DNA of 64,000 nt from Photobacterium profundum SS9 (GTDB lineage Bacteria; Pseudomonadota; Gammaproteobacteria; Enterobacterales; Vibrionaceae), in NCBI RefSeq assembly GCF_000196255.1, contig NC_006370.1, positions 3,485,411-3,549,410 of the forward strand, read 5' to 3'. A program made the translations under genes and the position numbers. Below, in pieces: positions 19,977-34,824 of the stretch (its first letter is position 1; each line of letters opens with the position of its first letter). Below the pieces are notes generated by a model. The model was given only the letters and a program-made list of their open reading frames with translations. It did no database searches and was not told the origin of the DNA.

Positions 19977-21035
19977 TTATTTTAGTGCTTCAGCTGCATC
20001 TTTTTTTGCATCTTTTTTTACATCTGCTTTTTCTACTTCTTCACCAACTGGTGATAACAACATGTCACGCAGTAGTTTTTCAATCTCTTCAGCTATTGCT
20101 GGGTTTTCAACTAGGTGCTTACAAGAATTAGCCTTACCTTGACCAATCTTATTACCTTTATAGCTGTACCAAGCACCCGCTTTTTCTACCAGCTTATGCT
20201 TAACACCTAGATCAATTAGCTCACCGTTACGGTTGAAGCCTTGACCATAAAGAATTTGTGTTTCAGCTTGCTTAAACGGCGCGGCAATTTTATTTTTAAC
20301 AACCTTGATGCGTGTTTCGTTACCAACAACTTCATCACCATCTTTAATTGCACCAGTACGGCGAATATCAAGACGAACAGAGGCGTAGAATTTAAGGGCA
20401 TTACCACCAGTAGTCGTTTCTGGATTGCCAAACATTACACCAATCTTCATTCGAATTTGGTTAATGAAGATACACATGCAATTTGCATTTTTTAAATTAC
20501 CAGTCAGTTTTCGCATGGCCTGCGACAACATCCTAGCTTGCAATCCCATATGGCTGTCGCCCATTTCACCTTCAATTTCGGCTTTCGGGGTCAATGCCGC
20601 TACAGAATCGACAACAATCAGATCAACGGCACCAGAACGTGCGAGTGCATCGACGATTTCTAGCGCTTGCTCACCCGTATCAGGCTGAGAACACAGTAGT
20701 TGGTCAATATCGACACCCAGCTTCTGTGCATAGATAGGATCAAGAGCATGTTCAGCATCAATAAAAGCACATGTCTTACCGGCTTTCTGAGCGGAGGCAA
20801 TAACTTCAAGAGTTAGGGTTGTTTTACCTGATGATTCAGGACCGTAAATCTCGACAATACGCCCCATTGGCAAACCGCCAGCACCTAGAGCAATATCCAG
20901 AGCTAAAGAACCTGTCGATACCGTTTCGATATCCATTGTCTTATTATCGCCCAATCTCATGATTGAGCCTTTACCAAACTGCTTTTCAATCTGGCCTAAT
21001 GCTGCGGCAAGAGCCTTCTGCTTATTATCGTCCAT
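19977..21035 (-). CDS. recA: Recombinase RecA
   Basis: Forms filaments on single-stranded DNA, drives strand exchange and triggers LexA self-cleavage in the SOS response. The 352-residue protein has the Walker A motif GPESSGKTT at residues 65-73, the L2 loop region with [17 protein letters not shown], and an acidic/lysine-rich C-terminal tail. I chose the ATG giving MDDNKQKAL because GGAG lies six or seven bases before it; the TTG four codons earlier overlaps that site. A LexA box lies upstream. RecX is not coded next to it. Confidence 0.99.
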   Translation of the reverse strand: MDDNKQKALAAALGQIEKQFGKGSIMRLGDNKTMDIETVSTGSLALDIALGAGGLPMGRIVEIYGPESSGKTTLTLEVIASAQKAGKTCAFIDAEHALDPIYAQKLGVDIDQLLCSQPDTGEQALEIVDALARSGAVDLIVVDSVAALTPKAEIEGEMGDSHMGLQARMLSQAMRKLTGNLKNANCMCIFINQIRMKIGVMFGNPETTTGGNALKFYASVRLDIRRTGAIKDGDEVVGNETRIKVVKNKIAAPFKQAETQILYGQGFNRNGELIDLGVKHKLVEKAGAWYSYKGNKIGQGKANSCKHLVENPAIAEEIEKLLRDMLLSPVGEEVEKADVKKDAKKDAAEALK

Positions 21036-21093
21036 TCGACTCTCCAACGGATGCTTAAATTAAATACTGGTGAACTTTATGCTGATCAGTATA

Positions 21094-21109
21094 CTGTCTA
21101 TTCATACAG
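21094..21109. promoter_or_regulatory. LexA (SOS) box upstream of recA
   Basis: CTGT, eight bases, ACAG: a perfect match to the gammaproteobacterial LexA consensus, 59 bases upstream of the recA start and next to a TATACT -10-like hexamer on the minus strand. Confidence 0.92.
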
Positions 21110-21160
21110 TGTCTAGCGCTGTGTGCAAATTTTATTGGGTAATTTGTTCAGACAATTTCA

Positions 21161-21652
21161 TCAAGCTAGAGTCTGTAAGCGCTGCAGCATGCCAGATAAC
21201 GACTTTTCAATCGCTTGCTCTCTTACAGCGTTGCGATCACCATCAAACAAACACGTTTCAGTGTACAGCCATCCCGTTTTATCCGCCCAAGCAAAACACA
21301 CAGTGCCAACAGGTTTCAATGCTGTACCGCCACCGGGACCCGCAATACCACTGATGGCAACACTGATATTGGCATTGGAATGGTCTAACGCACCTTTTGC
21401 CATTTCTGTCACAACGGGCTCACTAACAGCACCGTGTTCAACCAACGTCTCTGCTTGCACATTAATCATTTGCTGCTTGGCTTCATTACTGTAAGTTACA
21501 AACGCACGATCAAACCATGCAGAGCTGCCTGCTATCTCTGTAATCGCCATCGATACACCACCGCCAGTGCACGATTCAGCCGTTGTTGCTATCCAGCACT
21601 GCTGTAATAACGCCGCGCCGAGTTGTTCAGCCAGATCCAATACCTTATTCAT
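21161..21652 (-). CDS. pncC: Nicotinamide-nucleotide amidase PncC (CinA C-terminal type)
   Basis: Deamidates nicotinamide mononucleotide to nicotinate mononucleotide in pyridine nucleotide recycling. The 163-residue protein is a stand-alone CinA C-terminal domain with the signature TTAESCTGGG (catalytic Ser near residue 27, lysine/tyrosine partners in VTYSNEAKQQ) and SGIAGPGGG. Length matches E. coli PncC (165). It lies just upstream of recA, a conserved pairing, and diverges from mutS. Confidence 0.93.
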   Translation of the reverse strand: MNKVLDLAEQLGAALLQQCWIATTAESCTGGGVSMAITEIAGSSAWFDRAFVTYSNEAKQQMINVQAETLVEHGAVSEPVVTEMAKGALDHSNANISVAISGIAGPGGGTALKPVGTVCFAWADKTGWLYTETCLFDGDRNAVREQAIEKSLSGMLQRLQTLA

Positions 21653-21874
21653 CTTTCAATCCTTATTCGGTCAGCTACACAATAAAAGTCACTTTATTTC
21701 CATGTTACTGGAAATAACTTTAAATATATTCACCGTAAGTAATCCTACATAACCGCTACGGTTATCAACTTACTCACTTGAAAGTAAATTCCCTGTATTG
21801 AGACTTTGCCGACTAGTCTGATTCACGTATCCTTAGTACCAGAATTTAATCCAGCAGCAACAGTAGGCAATATC

Positions 21875-24445
21875 GTGACAGTAAAAGGTTTAGAAACACA
21901 CACACCCATGATGCAGCAATTTTTACGCATTAAAGCTGAAAACCCTGACACTCTACTGTTCTATCGCATGGGTGATTTCTACGAACTCTTTTTTGATGAT
22001 GCTAAAAGAGCATCTCAACTACTGGATATTACGCTGACTAAGCGTGGTTCATCAAATGGTCAACCCATTCCTATGGCGGGCTTACCCTATCATGCTGTGG
22101 AAGGGTATTTAGCAAAGCTAGTTCAACAAGGTGTGTCTGTCGCTATTTGTGAGCAAATTGGCGATCCAGCAACAAGTAAAGGCCCTGTGGATCGTCAAGT
22201 TGTACGTATTGTGACACCGGGTACTGTCAGTGATGAGGCGTTATTAAGCGAACGTCGAGATAACCTAGTGGCCGCTATTTATCAAAATAGCAAGGGTTTT
22301 GGCTACGCCACACTGGATATTACCTCTGGTCGTTTCATGCTCTCAGAGCCTGAAACTGAAGAAGCAATGCAAGCAGAATTGCAACGCACCAGTCCAGCAG
22401 AGCTGCTGTACCCTGAAGACTTCACACAGATGCACATAATTGAAGCGATTAAAGGGACACGTCGTCGCCCTGTTTGGGAGTTTGATCTAGATACTGCACG
22501 TCAGCAATTAACCATGCAATTTGGTACCCGTGATTTAATTGGCTTTGGTGTCGAAAAAACGGAACGTGGGTTATCGGCTGCTGGGTGTTTACTGCAATAT
22601 GTGAAAGATACTCAACGAACTGCCTTACCCCATATTCGGGCCATTACCTTAGATAGCAAAGATCATTCAGTTATTTTAGATGCTGCGACACGCCGTAATT
22701 TAGAACTGACCCAAAACTTATCTGGTGGCTTTGATAATACCTTAGCATCGGTACTTGACCATACCGCTACCCCGATGGGCAGCCGCTTATTAAAACGCTG
22801 GTTGCATCAACCCATTCGAGATACCAAGCAACTCAATCATCGCTTAGATGCTATCGCCGCATTTAAAGATACGGGCATGTTTATTGAGGTTGCTGAAGTA
22901 TTACATCATATGGGCGATCTAGAACGTATTTTAGCGCGATTAGCACTGCGTTCTGCGCGCCCTCGTGATTTAGCCCGTATGCGTAGCGCATTACAATCTC
23001 TGCCTCAGCTAGCCGATTTATTGGCTGATATTGAGCAACCCCGTATCGGAGAGTTGGCGAAATATTCTGCGCCAATGGACGAACTCTGTGAACTGCTTGA
23101 ACGAGCGATTATAGAGAACCCACCCGTTATTATTCGTGATGGTGGCGTATTAGCACCAGGCTATAACGCGGAATTAGATGAATGGCGTGATCTTGCCGAC
23201 GGGGCGAAAAAATTCCTTGATGATCTCGAAACTCGAGAACGAGAGCAGCATGGTATTGATAGTTTAAAAGTGGGCTTTAATCAGGTTCACGGTTTCTTTA
23301 TCCAAATTAGCCGAGGACAAAGCCATTTAGCACCCGATCACTATGTTCGCCGCCAGACCTTAAAGAATGCTGAACGTTATATTATTCCCGAGCTAAAAGA
23401 ACATGAAGACAAGGTACTTAGCTCTAAATCTAAAGCCCTAGGTTTAGAAAAGAAACTGTGGGAAGAACTGTTTGATCAGTTATTACCTCACCTAGAGCGG
23501 CTACAAAATGCAGCGAGTGCCTTAAGTGAATTAGACGTATTAGCCAACCTTGCAGAACGCGCTGACACCCTGAACTATTGCCGACCGGAATTAACCGACC
23601 AAACAGGTATTGAGATTGCAGCTGGTCGTCATCCAGTTGTCGAACAAGTACTGAGTGAACCGTTTATTGCTAACCCAACTTCTCTTCACCATGATCGTCG
23701 CATGTTAATCATTACCGGCCCAAACATGGGTGGTAAGTCGACCTACATGCGTCAAACAGCCCTTATTGCTCTTATGGCCCACGTTGGTTCGTTTGTGCCA
23801 GCAGAAGCCGTTAAAATAGGCTCTCTGGATCGTATTTTTACTCGAATTGGTGCATCTGATGATTTAGCCTCTGGTCGATCTACTTTCATGGTCGAGATGA
23901 CTGAAACAGCCAATATTCTTCATAATGCAACAAGCAAAAGTTTAGTCCTGATGGATGAGATAGGTCGCGGCACCAGTACCTATGATGGCCTGTCATTGGC
24001 ATGGGCAAGTGCTGAATGGCTAGCTGAAAAAATCTCAGCGATGACTTTATTTGCAACCCATTACTTCGAATTAACAGAATTACCCTCCATGATGGATGGT
24101 TTAGCCAATGTCCATTTAGATGCGGTTGAACACGGTGATGAAATTGCTTTCATGCACGCCGTGCAAGAAGGTGCGGCAAGTAAATCTTATGGATTGGCCG
24201 TTGCCAGCTTAGCAGGTGTACCTAAAGCGGTTATCAAACGTGCGAAGGCTAAGCTAACCCAACTAGAAACAACGGGTCATCAACAAGCGATTAAAAACCC
24301 ATCAAAAGCACCGAGAGAAGAGCAGCAGCTGACGTTGCTTCCTGAACCGAGTGACGTTGAAGAAGCATTAGCCAAAGTCAATCCTGACGAGATGACACCA
24401 CGCCAAGCATTAGACGAGCTATACCGATTAAAGGCATTGATGTAA
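21875..24445 (+). CDS. mutS: DNA mismatch repair protein MutS
   Basis: Recognises mismatches and small loops and recruits MutL. With the chosen GTG start the protein has 856 residues, close to E. coli MutS (853). It shows the mismatch-contacting Phe-Tyr-Glu at 35-37 in MGDFYELF, the clamp and lever domains, Walker [10 protein letters not shown] beginning near residue 615, the [12 protein letters not shown]alker B/signature region, and a C-terminal helix-turn-helix tail. GTG at 21875 has AGG seven bases upstream and gives the usual short lead to [12 protein letters not shown] at 21806 in the same frame would add 23 residues with no family counterpart. Confidence 0.98.
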   Translation: MTVKGLETHTPMMQQFLRIKAENPDTLLFYRMGDFYELFFDDAKRASQLLDITLTKRGSSNGQPIPMAGLPYHAVEGYLAKLVQQGVSVAICEQIGDPATSKGPVDRQVVRIVTPGTVSDEALLSERRDNLVAAIYQNSKGFGYATLDITSGRFMLSEPETEEAMQAELQRTSPAELLYPEDFTQMHIIEAIKGTRRRPVWEFDLDTARQQLTMQFGTRDLIGFGVEKTERGLSAAGCLLQYVKDTQRTALPHIRAITLDSKDHSVILDAATRRNLELTQNLSGGFDNTLASVLDHTATPMGSRLLKRWLHQPIRDTKQLNHRLDAIAAFKDTGMFIEVAEVLHHMGDLERILARLALRSARPRDLARMRSALQSLPQLADLLADIEQPRIGELAKYSAPMDELCELLERAIIENPPVIIRDGGVLAPGYNAELDEWRDLADGAKKFLDDLETREREQHGIDSLKVGFNQVHGFFIQISRGQSHLAPDHYVRRQTLKNAERYIIPELKEHEDKVLSSKSKALGLEKKLWEELFDQLLPHLERLQNAASALSELDVLANLAERADTLNYCRPELTDQTGIEIAAGRHPVVEQVLSEPFIANPTSLHHDRRMLIITGPNMGGKSTYMRQTALIALMAHVGSFVPAEAVKIGSLDRIFTRIGASDDLASGRSTFMVEMTETANILHNATSKSLVLMDEIGRGTSTYDGLSLAWASAEWLAEKISAMTLFATHYFELTELPSMMDGLANVHLDAVEHGDEIAFMHAVQEGAASKSYGLAVASLAGVPKAVIKRAKAKLTQLETTGHQQAIKNPSKAPREEQQLTLLPEPSDVEEALAKVNPDEMTPRQALDELYRLKALM

Positions 24446-24472
24446 TCCGTTTAACCGTTAAAATTTAGATAA

Positions 24473-24500
24473 CAAAAAGGACGCATTAGCGTCCTTTTTG
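24473..24500. terminator. Terminator after mutS
   Basis: CAAAAAGGACGC and GCGTCCTTTTTG form a perfect 12-bp stem around ATTA. It serves mutS and, from the other side, the convergent rpoS. Confidence 0.9.
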
Positions 24501-24575
24501 TTTCTTATATTTCTAGAATAAATGAAAAAATGTGTAGCAAAATGGGCTCATTTATTTCAACAAAATATAATCAAA

Positions 24576-25577
24576 TTATTGCGCACCTTGATTAAACAAC
24601 GACTCAATGTTCAGTCCTTGATGGGTCAACATATCACGTAAACGACGTAAGCCTTCAACTTGAATTTGACGAACACGTTCACGGGTCAAACCGATTTCAC
24701 GACCAACATCTTCCAAGGTTGATGCTTCATAGCCAAGTAAACCGAAACGACGAGCAAGTACTTCGCGTTGCTTAGGGTTCAGCTCTTGTAGCCAATGAAC
24801 GATGGAGTTTTTGATGTCGTCATCTTGCGTTGATGATTCAGGACTTCCCCCTTTTTCATCAGGAATAATATCAAGTAACGCTTTTTCAGAATCACCACCA
24901 ATCGGATTGTCGACCGAGCTAACACGTTCATTCAAACGTAGCATGCGATTAACATCATCAACGGGTTTCTCTAATTTCAGCGCGATATCTTCTGCAGTAG
25001 GTTCGTGATCAAGCTTTTGAGCAAGTTCACGTGCAGTTCTTAGGTAAACATTCAGTTCTTTTACGACATGGATTGGTAAGCGGATGGTGCGTGTTTGGTT
25101 CATGATCGCGCGTTCTATTGTTTGGCGGATCCACCACGTTGCATAAGTCGAAAATCGAAAGCCTCGTTCTGGATCAAACTTTTCAACTGCTCGAATAAGC
25201 CCGAGGTTCCCCTCTTCCACCAGATCAAGCAAAGCAAGACCACGATTGCTGTATCGACGGGAAATTTTAACCACTAAACGTAAGTTGCTCTCAATCATAC
25301 GCTTACGTGCAATTTCATCACCACGTAATGCCCGGCGCGCATACAATACTTCTTCTTCTGCCGTTAGCAGTGGTGAAAAACCAATTTCACCAAGGTAAAG
25401 TTGTGTTGCATCAAGCGCTTTTTGCGTGGTTCCATATTTAGAAACATCAACATCATTCGAGCTTTCTTCCGACTCAGCTTTAGTACTCGCTGCTGCCGCA
25501 TCAGCTATTGCCTCGATATCAATATCTTGATCAAGGTTTAATGTGTCAGTTTTTTTTGCTGTGCTGCTTCTACTCAT
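24576..25577 (-). CDS. rpoS: RNA polymerase sigma factor RpoS
   Basis: The stationary-phase and general stress sigma factor. The 333-residue protein has the sigma-70 regions in order: 1.2 ([16 protein letters not shown]), 2 with [16 protein letters not shown] and [16 protein letters not shown], 3 ([10 protein letters not shown]) and 4 with a helix-turn-helix ending [20 protein letters not shown] chose the ATG (MSRSSTAKK) with GGGAGG five bases upstream; the longer frame start lacks a site. It follows nlpD, from within which rpoS is mainly transcribed in relatives. Confidence 0.98.
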   Translation of the reverse strand: MSRSSTAKKTDTLNLDQDIDIEAIADAAAASTKAESEESSNDVDVSKYGTTQKALDATQLYLGEIGFSPLLTAEEEVLYARRALRGDEIARKRMIESNLRLVVKISRRYSNRGLALLDLVEEGNLGLIRAVEKFDPERGFRFSTYATWWIRQTIERAIMNQTRTIRLPIHVVKELNVYLRTARELAQKLDHEPTAEDIALKLEKPVDDVNRMLRLNERVSSVDNPIGGDSEKALLDIIPDEKGGSPESSTQDDDIKNSIVHWLQELNPKQREVLARRFGLLGYEASTLEDVGREIGLTRERVRQIQVEGLRRLRDMLTHQGLNIESLFNQGAQ

Positions 25578-25629
25578 AGCGCCTCCCAGATGGCGAGTTA
25601 GCAAGACATTACAACTTCTCTATGTCATT

Positions 25630-26553
25630 CTATTTTTTTGGCAAATACCGCATTGGATCAACGGATTTACCTTTATAACGAATTTCAAAATGTAAACGAA
25701 CGCTGCTTGTACCCGAGCTTCCCATTGAAGCAATCTTCTGCCCGGCTTTTACTGTTTGCTGCTCTTTCACAAGCACTTTATCGTTATGGGCGTAAGCACT
25801 AAGGTAATCATCGCTATGCTTAATAATAATGAGATTACCGTAGCCACGAAGTGCGTTACCAGCATAAACCACTCGACCATTTGCTGATGCAGCAATCGTT
25901 GCACCACGTTGACCGGCAATGTCTATGCCTTTATTTCCATTTTCTGAATTGGAAAACTTTGCAATAACGCGCCCATTATTTGGCCAGTTCCAACTAGCGA
26001 TCTTGTTGCTAGCTGCTGATTTTTTTGTTGCTGAGTTGTTGCTTTTTGTTGCTTTTTGAGGGTACTCCTTTGTGCGATCTTGATCAACTTTTTTATTGAC
26101 TGTTTTTTGCTCAACTTTCTTTTGTTGCACTGGAGGTTTGGGCTTCGTTTTTTTTTGCTGCGCAGGTGATTTTGGCTTAACAGCATTAGCTGTTGTTTTT
26201 ACTGGGGGTTTAACAACAGCGACAGCAGCAGTGCCGTATTTGGGTGCAACGTATTTCGAATTCCAAAGCTCAAGTTTTTGTCCCGGATAAATCGTATAAG
26301 GGTATAACAATTTATTCTGAGCAATTATTTCTTTAACTTCTTTACCTGTTACATAAGAAATAAAATAAAGCGTATCGCCTTTTTGAACACGATAGTAACT
26401 GCCGCGAAAACTACCACGATCAACTTGTGAGTAATCTTTATTAAGGCTAGAAACAGGTGCAGGCGTGTGACTGCTACAGGCAGACAACAGCAGCAGACAA
26501 GCTGCAACTGAGGCTATACACCATATGTTTCCCTTCACACGCAGCCCTATCAC
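25630..26553 (-). CDS. nlpD: Murein hydrolase activator NlpD
   Basis: An outer-membrane lipoprotein that activates the amidase AmiC at the septum. The 307-residue protein has a lipoprotein signal (LLSAC, Cys26), a LysM domain (about 54-100, YRVQKGDTLYFIS), a low-complexity Lys/Pro/Gln linker (about 115-190) and a C-terminal LytM/M23 domain lacking a full metal site, as expected for an activator. One base separates it from pcm. The Lys-rich linker is built from A-rich codons and is longer and more repetitive than the rest. Confidence 0.96.
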   Translation of the reverse strand: MIGLRVKGNIWCIASVAACLLLLSACSSHTPAPVSSLNKDYSQVDRGSFRGSYYRVQKGDTLYFISYVTGKEVKEIIAQNKLLYPYTIYPGQKLELWNSKYVAPKYGTAAVAVVKPPVKTTANAVKPKSPAQQKKTKPKPPVQQKKVEQKTVNKKVDQDRTKEYPQKATKSNNSATKKSAASNKIASWNWPNNGRVIAKFSNSENGNKGIDIAGQRGATIAASANGRVVYAGNALRGYGNLIIIKHSDDYLSAYAHNDKVLVKEQQTVKAGQKIASMGSSGTSSVRLHFEIRYKGKSVDPMRYLPKK

Positions 26554-26554
26554 T

Positions 26555-27184
26555 TTATGCTAAATCTCCGGCAACCAAAGGAACAAACCTAACGGCTTCA
26601 ATATCTTGAGAAACAAACTGTTCGCCATTACGAGTGATCTTTTTTAATACTTGTAAGTCATCGCCAACAGGAATAACTAACCGTCCACCGTCAGTAAGCT
26701 GCGCCAATAATTCCATCGGCATTTCTTCTGCGGCTGCGGTAACAATAATGGCATCAAATGGGCCTTTATTATGCCAACCTTTCCATCCATCCCCATGTTT
26801 AGTCGATATATTATGGAGATTTAATTGTTTTAGACGGCGTTTAGCTTGCCATTGTAGTGCTTTAATACGCTCAACTGAATATACATGATCAACTAATTGG
26901 GCGAGTACCGCGGTTTGGTAGCCCGAGCCAGTGCCAACTTCCAACACGTGTGATTGTGCCGTTAATTCGAGTAACTCTGTCATCTTACCGACGATATAAG
27001 GTTGAGAAATGGTCTGTCCGCTTCCGATGGGTAATGCATTATTCTCATACGCTTGGTGAGAAAAAGCCTCATCAATAAACAGTTCTCTTGGAACGCTGGC
27101 TATTGCATTGAGTACTTTCTCATTTCGAATACCATGACGTTGTAAAATAACCATCAAGTTATGTCGTTCTTTCGCGTAGCGCAT
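26555..27184 (-). CDS. pcm: Protein-L-isoaspartate O-methyltransferase
   Basis: Repairs age-damaged proteins by methylating L-isoaspartyl residues with S-adenosylmethionine. The 209-residue protein shows the family signature [19 protein letters not shown] and the SAM-binding motif [18 protein letters not shown]. Length is typical. It is packed between surE (two bases upstream) and nlpD (one base downstream), in the conserved surE-pcm-nlpD-rpoS order. Confidence 0.97.
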   Translation of the reverse strand: MRYAKERHNLMVILQRHGIRNEKVLNAIASVPRELFIDEAFSHQAYENNALPIGSGQTISQPYIVGKMTELLELTAQSHVLEVGTGSGYQTAVLAQLVDHVYSVERIKALQWQAKRRLKQLNLHNISTKHGDGWKGWHNKGPFDAIIVTAAAEEMPMELLAQLTDGGRLVIPVGDDLQVLKKITRNGEQFVSQDIEAVRFVPLVAGDLA

Positions 27185-27186
27185 CC

Positions 27187-27936
27187 CTATTTTTTCCCCA
27201 CTTCATTCATCCATAACTCAACACTCTCAAGAGCATCATGCGCCGTTAAATCAACCTGCAACGGAGTAATCGACACCAAGTTTTGCTCTACAGCATGAAA
27301 ATCAGTGCCAGGTCCAGCATCTTGGCATGCCCCTGGAGGACCTAACCAATATAATACTTTCCCTCTAGGATCCACATCTTTAACCATCTGTTCTGCACGA
27401 TGACGGGCACCTAAACGCGTCACTTTCCACCCCTTTAACTCAGCAAAAGGAATGTCAGGTACATTGATATTCAATATTTTATTTTTAGGTAATGGCTTCT
27501 CTAGCAAGTTCACAACAATACTTTTTACCACTTGTGCTGCGGTATCAAAATGCGTTGAACCCACCAATGAAATCGCAATAGCAGGTACTCCTAAGAAGTG
27601 CCCTTCTGTAGCAGCTGCAACCGTACCGGAATACAACACATCATCGCCCAAATTAGCGCCATGGTTAATGCCAGCCACCACGATATCTGGTCGATAATCT
27701 AGCCATTCATTCAAGGCAAAATGCACGCAATCTGTCGGAGTGCCATCGACAGAAATACGCCTATCTCCCTCTTCGCGAATACGAAGAGGGTAATCGAGAG
27801 TCAATGAATTCGATGCGCCAGAGCGGTTTCGATCAGGCGCAACAATAGTCACTTCTCCCAGTTCACTTAACACTGTCGCTAGCGTGTTAATGCCCTCGGC
27901 AAAAATGCCATCATCATTACTGATCAATATTCGCAT
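27187..27936 (-). CDS. surE: 5'/3'-nucleotidase and exopolyphosphatase SurE
   Basis: Dephosphorylates nucleoside monophosphates and short polyphosphates; important for stationary-phase survival. The 249-residue protein starts with the metal-binding ISNDDG motif (Asp8/Asp9), followed by the [10 protein letters not shown] loop and [19 protein letters not shown] chose the ATG giving [10 protein letters not shown], preceded by AAGG at eight bases. The start overlaps the end of truD by 20 bases, suggesting coupled translation. Confidence 0.97.
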
Positions 27937-28987
27937 GCGTACTACCTTCTTGTTCGACAAGTAATTCTCTGACTACTGACGTCGCAAAACAGCCAGCAGG
28001 TAACGCAAATGATAATACAACATCATTGCCATCAAACTGCCATTCCATCTCTTGCGGTTTCAGTAATAAAGTACGACGTTCATGGCGCATTCGATTATCA
28101 CAGATCAACTTCAGTAATGAAGGTTCATTAGCAATAATGGCTAACTCAAAAGCCTCTGCATCTGCAGCTGTCGGCAATGCATTATCGCCCACTAACGGTG
28201 CAGTAATGTTAACAAGCCCCTTATCAATACTAGCTTGCAATTCTTCGGTAATAGATTCGGCAAGGAAGCAATTGTCTTCGCCGGCATTTTGAAGGCAATC
28301 ACCAACCATTAGCGAATTCACGCTGCCTTGTTCAATACGGGTTGATAACACCATATTAAATAGCCATGAACGAGCGGCTGACAAGTAAAAACTGCGCTTG
28401 CTTTTATCACGTAAGCGGAACTCGTCATTGCCCCAGCTGCGTGCTTTAATCACATTATTACCACCGTGACCAAAACGTTGCTGACCAAAGTAATTTGGCA
28501 CACCGTGCATTTTTACTTGTTCTAGTTTTAGGGCTAATTCTTCAGGGTTGGTTAGATCGAGTAAACGAATCTGAAACCAGTTACCAACAAGATCACCCGG
28601 TCGTAATTTTTTGTCATGACGTGTTGTTTCTAGTACTTCAATACCTGGATGCTCAGCAACAAAATCCGTTAAATCAGGATCTGCCTTACCCGGCAAGTGA
28701 ACACTGATCCATTGCTCAGTCACAGCATGGCGATCTTTAAGACCGGCCCAGCTCACATCTCGAGATTTAACACCGCAAGCCTTCGCAAGTTCATTCACTA
28801 CATATTTGGTATTTTCACCCACTTTGCGGATCTTTACCATGAAGTGCTCGCCTTTGCCTGCGAACTCAAAGCCTAAATTTTCTTTTACGATAAAATGCTC
28901 TGGCAGTGCTTTAATTTGCCCCTGACATGTTGGTTTTTCATATAGCCAACAAAATTTATCCATTACATTCAGCATATTATCAGACAT
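27917..28987 (-). CDS. truD: tRNA pseudouridine(13) synthase TruD
   Basis: Makes pseudouridine at position 13 of tRNA-Glu. The protein has the TruD signature [14 protein letters not shown] with the catalytic aspartate, the FGQQRFG motif and the ARSWLFN region. About 356 residues from the chosen ATG (MSDNMLN); ATG codons four and eight codons further in are also plausible, and no ribosome binding site decides. It starts 13 bases after ispF ends and overlaps surE by 20 bases. Confidence 0.95.
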
Positions 28988-29000
28988 TACAACACCGTCA

Positions 29001-29474
29001 TTATTGAGCATTAATTAGTACTACCGCTTCGCAAGCTATGCCTTCTTTGCGCCCAGTAAAACCGAGACGTTCTGAAGTTGTCGCTTTAACATTAACATTG
29101 CCGATATCTGTTTCTAAATCTTCGGCAATCGCTTGGCACATCGCATCAATATACGGGGCCATTTTAGGGGCTTGGGCAATGATAGTTACATCAAGATTAC
29201 CAAGTCGATACCCTTTATCTTTTACTTTACTGTAGACATCTCGCAATAAAAAACGGCTATCAGCACCTTTCCACTCTGCGTCTGTATCTGGAAAGTGACG
29301 TCCAATATCACCCGCGCCAATAGCGCCTAACAAGGCATCACAAACGGCATGAAGTGCAACGTCGCCATCTGAGTGGGCAATAAGACCTTGCTCATAAGGG
29401 ATAGCAACACCACCAATAATGACGGGGCCTTCACCACCAAACTTATGTACATCAAACCCGTGTCCAATTCGCAT
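29001..29474 (-). CDS. ispF: 2-C-methyl-D-erythritol 2,4-cyclodiphosphate synthase
   Basis: Cyclises CDP-methylerythritol phosphate to MEcPP in the non-mevalonate isoprenoid pathway. The 157-residue protein carries the zinc ligands in GFDVHKF (Asp8, His10) and His42 in [13 protein letters not shown], and the C-terminal [16 protein letters not shown] motif. It follows ispD by five bases; the two steps are neighbours in the pathway. Confidence 0.98.
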   Translation of the reverse strand: MRIGHGFDVHKFGGEGPVIIGGVAIPYEQGLIAHSDGDVALHAVCDALLGAIGAGDIGRHFPDTDAEWKGADSRFLLRDVYSKVKDKGYRLGNLDVTIIAQAPKMAPYIDAMCQAIAEDLETDIGNVNVKATTSERLGFTGRKEGIACEAVVLINAQ

Positions 29475-29479
29475 CCGAT

Positions 29480-30196
29480 TTATTCCTTCATTAATTGTTC
29501 TAAGTAGAAACCAGCCAAGGCTAAATCTTCAGGTTGGGTCACCTTAAGGTTATCTGAACGCCCTTTTACTAGCTGTGGGATATACCCACAATACTCCAGA
29601 GCCGACGCCTCGTCGGTAATAACCGCACCTTCTTTGAGTGCATGCTGTAATGAATCTTTTAGTTGCTTCACTTTAAACATTTGCGGTGTAAGGGCATGCC
29701 AAAGATTATTGCGATCAACCGTTGATACAATGCCCTGCAGCCCATTAATTTGCTGGCAACCTCGCTTCATTGTATCGCGAACCGGAGCCGCAAGGATCGC
29801 TCCACTGTCACTGCGTATCGCCGCCTCAACAAGCCGTTCTAAATCATTAAGCCGCACACAAGGACGAGCAGCATCATGAACCAACACCCAAGTATTTTCA
29901 TCATCAATCGCGGCTAAACCAGCAAACACAGAATCTGCACGCTCGGCACCACCATCAACCACGGTTATACGTGGGTCGTTAGCCAGTGGCAGTGAAGCAA
30001 AATAGGGATCTGTTTGGCTAATCGCAATAATCACTCGTGTAATGGCGGGGTGACTAAACAAACGATCAATCGTGTGTTCTAAAATTGTTTTACCCGCGAT
30101 ATGTAAATATTGCTTAGGGCGATCAGCAGCCATACGGCTACCAATACCAGCAGCAGGAACAACTGCGGTAAGCTGTTGAGTCATAGCAAAATTCAT
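29480..30196 (-). CDS. ispD: 2-C-methyl-D-erythritol 4-phosphate cytidylyltransferase
   Basis: Transfers CMP to methylerythritol phosphate, the third step of the MEP pathway. The 238-residue protein has the nucleotidyltransferase loop [20 protein letters not shown] near the N terminus and the [11 protein letters not shown] motif. The ATG at 30196 is used here; another in-frame ATG four codons on (MTQQLTAVV) is equally possible, and neither has a clear ribosome binding site. It lies 21 bases after ftsB, the usual order ftsB-ispD-ispF-truD-surE. Confidence 0.97.
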   Translation of the reverse strand: MNFAMTQQLTAVVPAAGIGSRMAADRPKQYLHIAGKTILEHTIDRLFSHPAITRVIIAISQTDPYFASLPLANDPRITVVDGGAERADSVFAGLAAIDDENTWVLVHDAARPCVRLNDLERLVEAAIRSDSGAILAAPVRDTMKRGCQQINGLQGIVSTVDRNNLWHALTPQMFKVKQLKDSLQHALKEGAVITDEASALEYCGYIPQLVKGRSDNLKVTQPEDLALAGFYLEQLMKE

Positions 30197-30217
30197 TCTG
30201 AGTTAAAATTAAGGTGA

Positions 30218-30493
30218 TTAGTTCTCGCCGATGATCCGGAAGAAAGTTTCATTTGGCTTAATCATACCAAGCTCACTTCTTGCCCGTTCTTCTACCGACT
30301 CTTGGCCACGATGCAAATCATCAATTTCAGCGTACATTTGTTGATTACGTTGAACGAGTTCCGCATTGGCTTTTTGCTGAATACCGACATTCGCTTCAAC
30401 GGCTAAATAATCCATCAAGCCATTTTTACCCAACCAAAAATCATATTGTAGCCAACACAAAGTAGCCAGTAGCAGCACAGATAACAGACGCAT
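30218..30493 (-). CDS. ftsB: Cell division protein FtsB
   Basis: A bitopic inner-membrane protein that links FtsL and FtsQ in the divisome. The 91-residue protein has a short cytoplasmic start, one transmembrane helix (about residues 3-21) and a periplasmic coiled coil (about 30-70) followed by the [14 protein letters not shown] motif. I chose the ATG (MRLLSVL) preceded by GGGGA; a GTG four codons earlier overlaps that site. First gene of the ispD-ispF cluster. Confidence 0.95.
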   Translation of the reverse strand: MRLLSVLLLATLCWLQYDFWLGKNGLMDYLAVEANVGIQQKANAELVQRNQQMYAEIDDLHRGQESVEERARSELGMIKPNETFFRIIGEN

Positions 30494-30679
30494 GCACTTC
30501 CCCACTTTTCTTGTTAATTATTTGATACTCATTATCTGAGGATAAATAGCCATTACATTGGTTAACGATAAGCTAAGCAGTGAAATGAATATTCGCTGTA
30601 ATAATCCCATAAAGCGCACTTTGTGACTAGCACTAGGCTTTTACTCTGGCTTGTTCTGAGATAAAAAGACACGAGATAT

Positions 30680-30707
30680 AAAAAAACCGCCTCAAAAGAG
30701 GCGGTTT
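30680..30707 (-). terminator. Terminator of eno
   Basis: On the minus strand AAACCGCCTC and GAGGCGGTTT pair around TTTT, followed by a T run. It lies 43 bases past the eno stop. Confidence 0.92.
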
Positions 30708-30749
30708 CAGAAGAATCAGGGTTAATAACCCAAAGTCATTGCTTAATAA

Positions 30750-32066
<1,317 letters not shown>

Positions 32067-32134
32067 TTATCTTCAATTTAAAAGCTAAAAAATAGCCGTA
32101 GCGGTTTATCTCTACAGCTATCCGTAATCCTTAC

Positions 32135-33841
<1,707 letters not shown>

Positions 33842-34005
33842 TTATTGCCACAACGTGAAAACTATCACAGCATTCATCGTTTTTTTTTGTCTCAAATCAA
33901 TTATACCGACTGCATAGGTCAATTGGTCAAAAAACAACCGATAAATATTACTCTTTTTAGCAAAAAAGACCAGTAAATATAAATCGAATAATCAATGAAT
34001 TAAAT

Positions 34006-34824
34006 TTATGACGACGATTCTTGGCGCTCAGTACGTTTCACTTTGTCCCATTCGTTATCCAACATATCCAATGAACAACTTTCTAAGCGCATCCCTTTTT
34101 CTAGCACACTTTTTTCAACTTGGCGAAATCGCTTTTCAAATTTTTTGTTTGCGCGTTGTAAAGCAAGCTCTGGCTTTACCTTTAAATGGCGGCTTAAATT
34201 CACTACAGAAAATAGCAAATCACCCATTTCTTCTTCGATATTAGCTTGATTAGGTGACACTTGAATGACTTCATCCATGACTTCATCCAGCTCTTCTTTT
34301 ACTTTATCAACCACGGGGGCAATCGTATCCCAATCAAAACCATGTTTTGAACAACGTTTTTGAATTTTGTCGGCACGGATCAAGGCGGGTAATGCGAGAG
34401 GAATATCGGCTAATACACTGTCATCGAGCCCTTTTTTATCTCGCTCTTTCGCTTTTTCAGCTTCCCAATTGGCGTTAATTGCCTCGTCGTCAGAAAATTG
34501 AGCATCGCTAAAAACATGAGGATGACGGCGCGTTAATTTTTCATTTAACCCAGTAACAACATCATTAAAATCAAACAACCCTTGCTCTTTGCCGAGCTGG
34601 CTATAAAAAATTATTTGAAACAATAAATCGCCTAATTCTTCACGTACATTGCTCCAATTTTTTTGCTCGATAGCATCAGCAACCTCGTAAGCTTCTTCAA
34701 TCGTATGCGGAATAATCGAAGAAAAGTTTTGTTTAAGATCCCACGGGCATCCTTTTTGAGGATCACGTAGTGTCGCCATAATGTCGAGTAGCTGTTGGAT
34801 TGGTGCTGATTTATGTTCGCTCAT
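34006..34824 (-). CDS. mazG: Nucleoside triphosphate pyrophosphohydrolase MazG
   Basis: Hydrolyses (d)NTPs to monophosphates, and in E. coli limits ppGpp effects. The 272-residue protein contains two MazG repeats, each with the metal-binding EExxE...ExxD pattern: EEAYEVADAI with EELGDLLFQ in the first, and EEMGDLLFSVVNL in the second. The Cys-Pro-Trp-Asp start block (GCPWDLKQ) is typical. It lies downstream of relA, a pairing seen in E. coli too, with a relA terminator between them. Confidence 0.96.
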   Translation of the reverse strand: MSEHKSAPIQQLLDIMATLRDPQKGCPWDLKQNFSSIIPHTIEEAYEVADAIEQKNWSNVREELGDLLFQIIFYSQLGKEQGLFDFNDVVTGLNEKLTRRHPHVFSDAQFSDDEAINANWEAEKAKERDKKGLDDSVLADIPLALPALIRADKIQKRCSKHGFDWDTIAPVVDKVKEELDEVMDEVIQVSPNQANIEEEMGDLLFSVVNLSRHLKVKPELALQRANKKFEKRFRQVEKSVLEKGMRLESCSLDMLDNEWDKVKRTERQESSS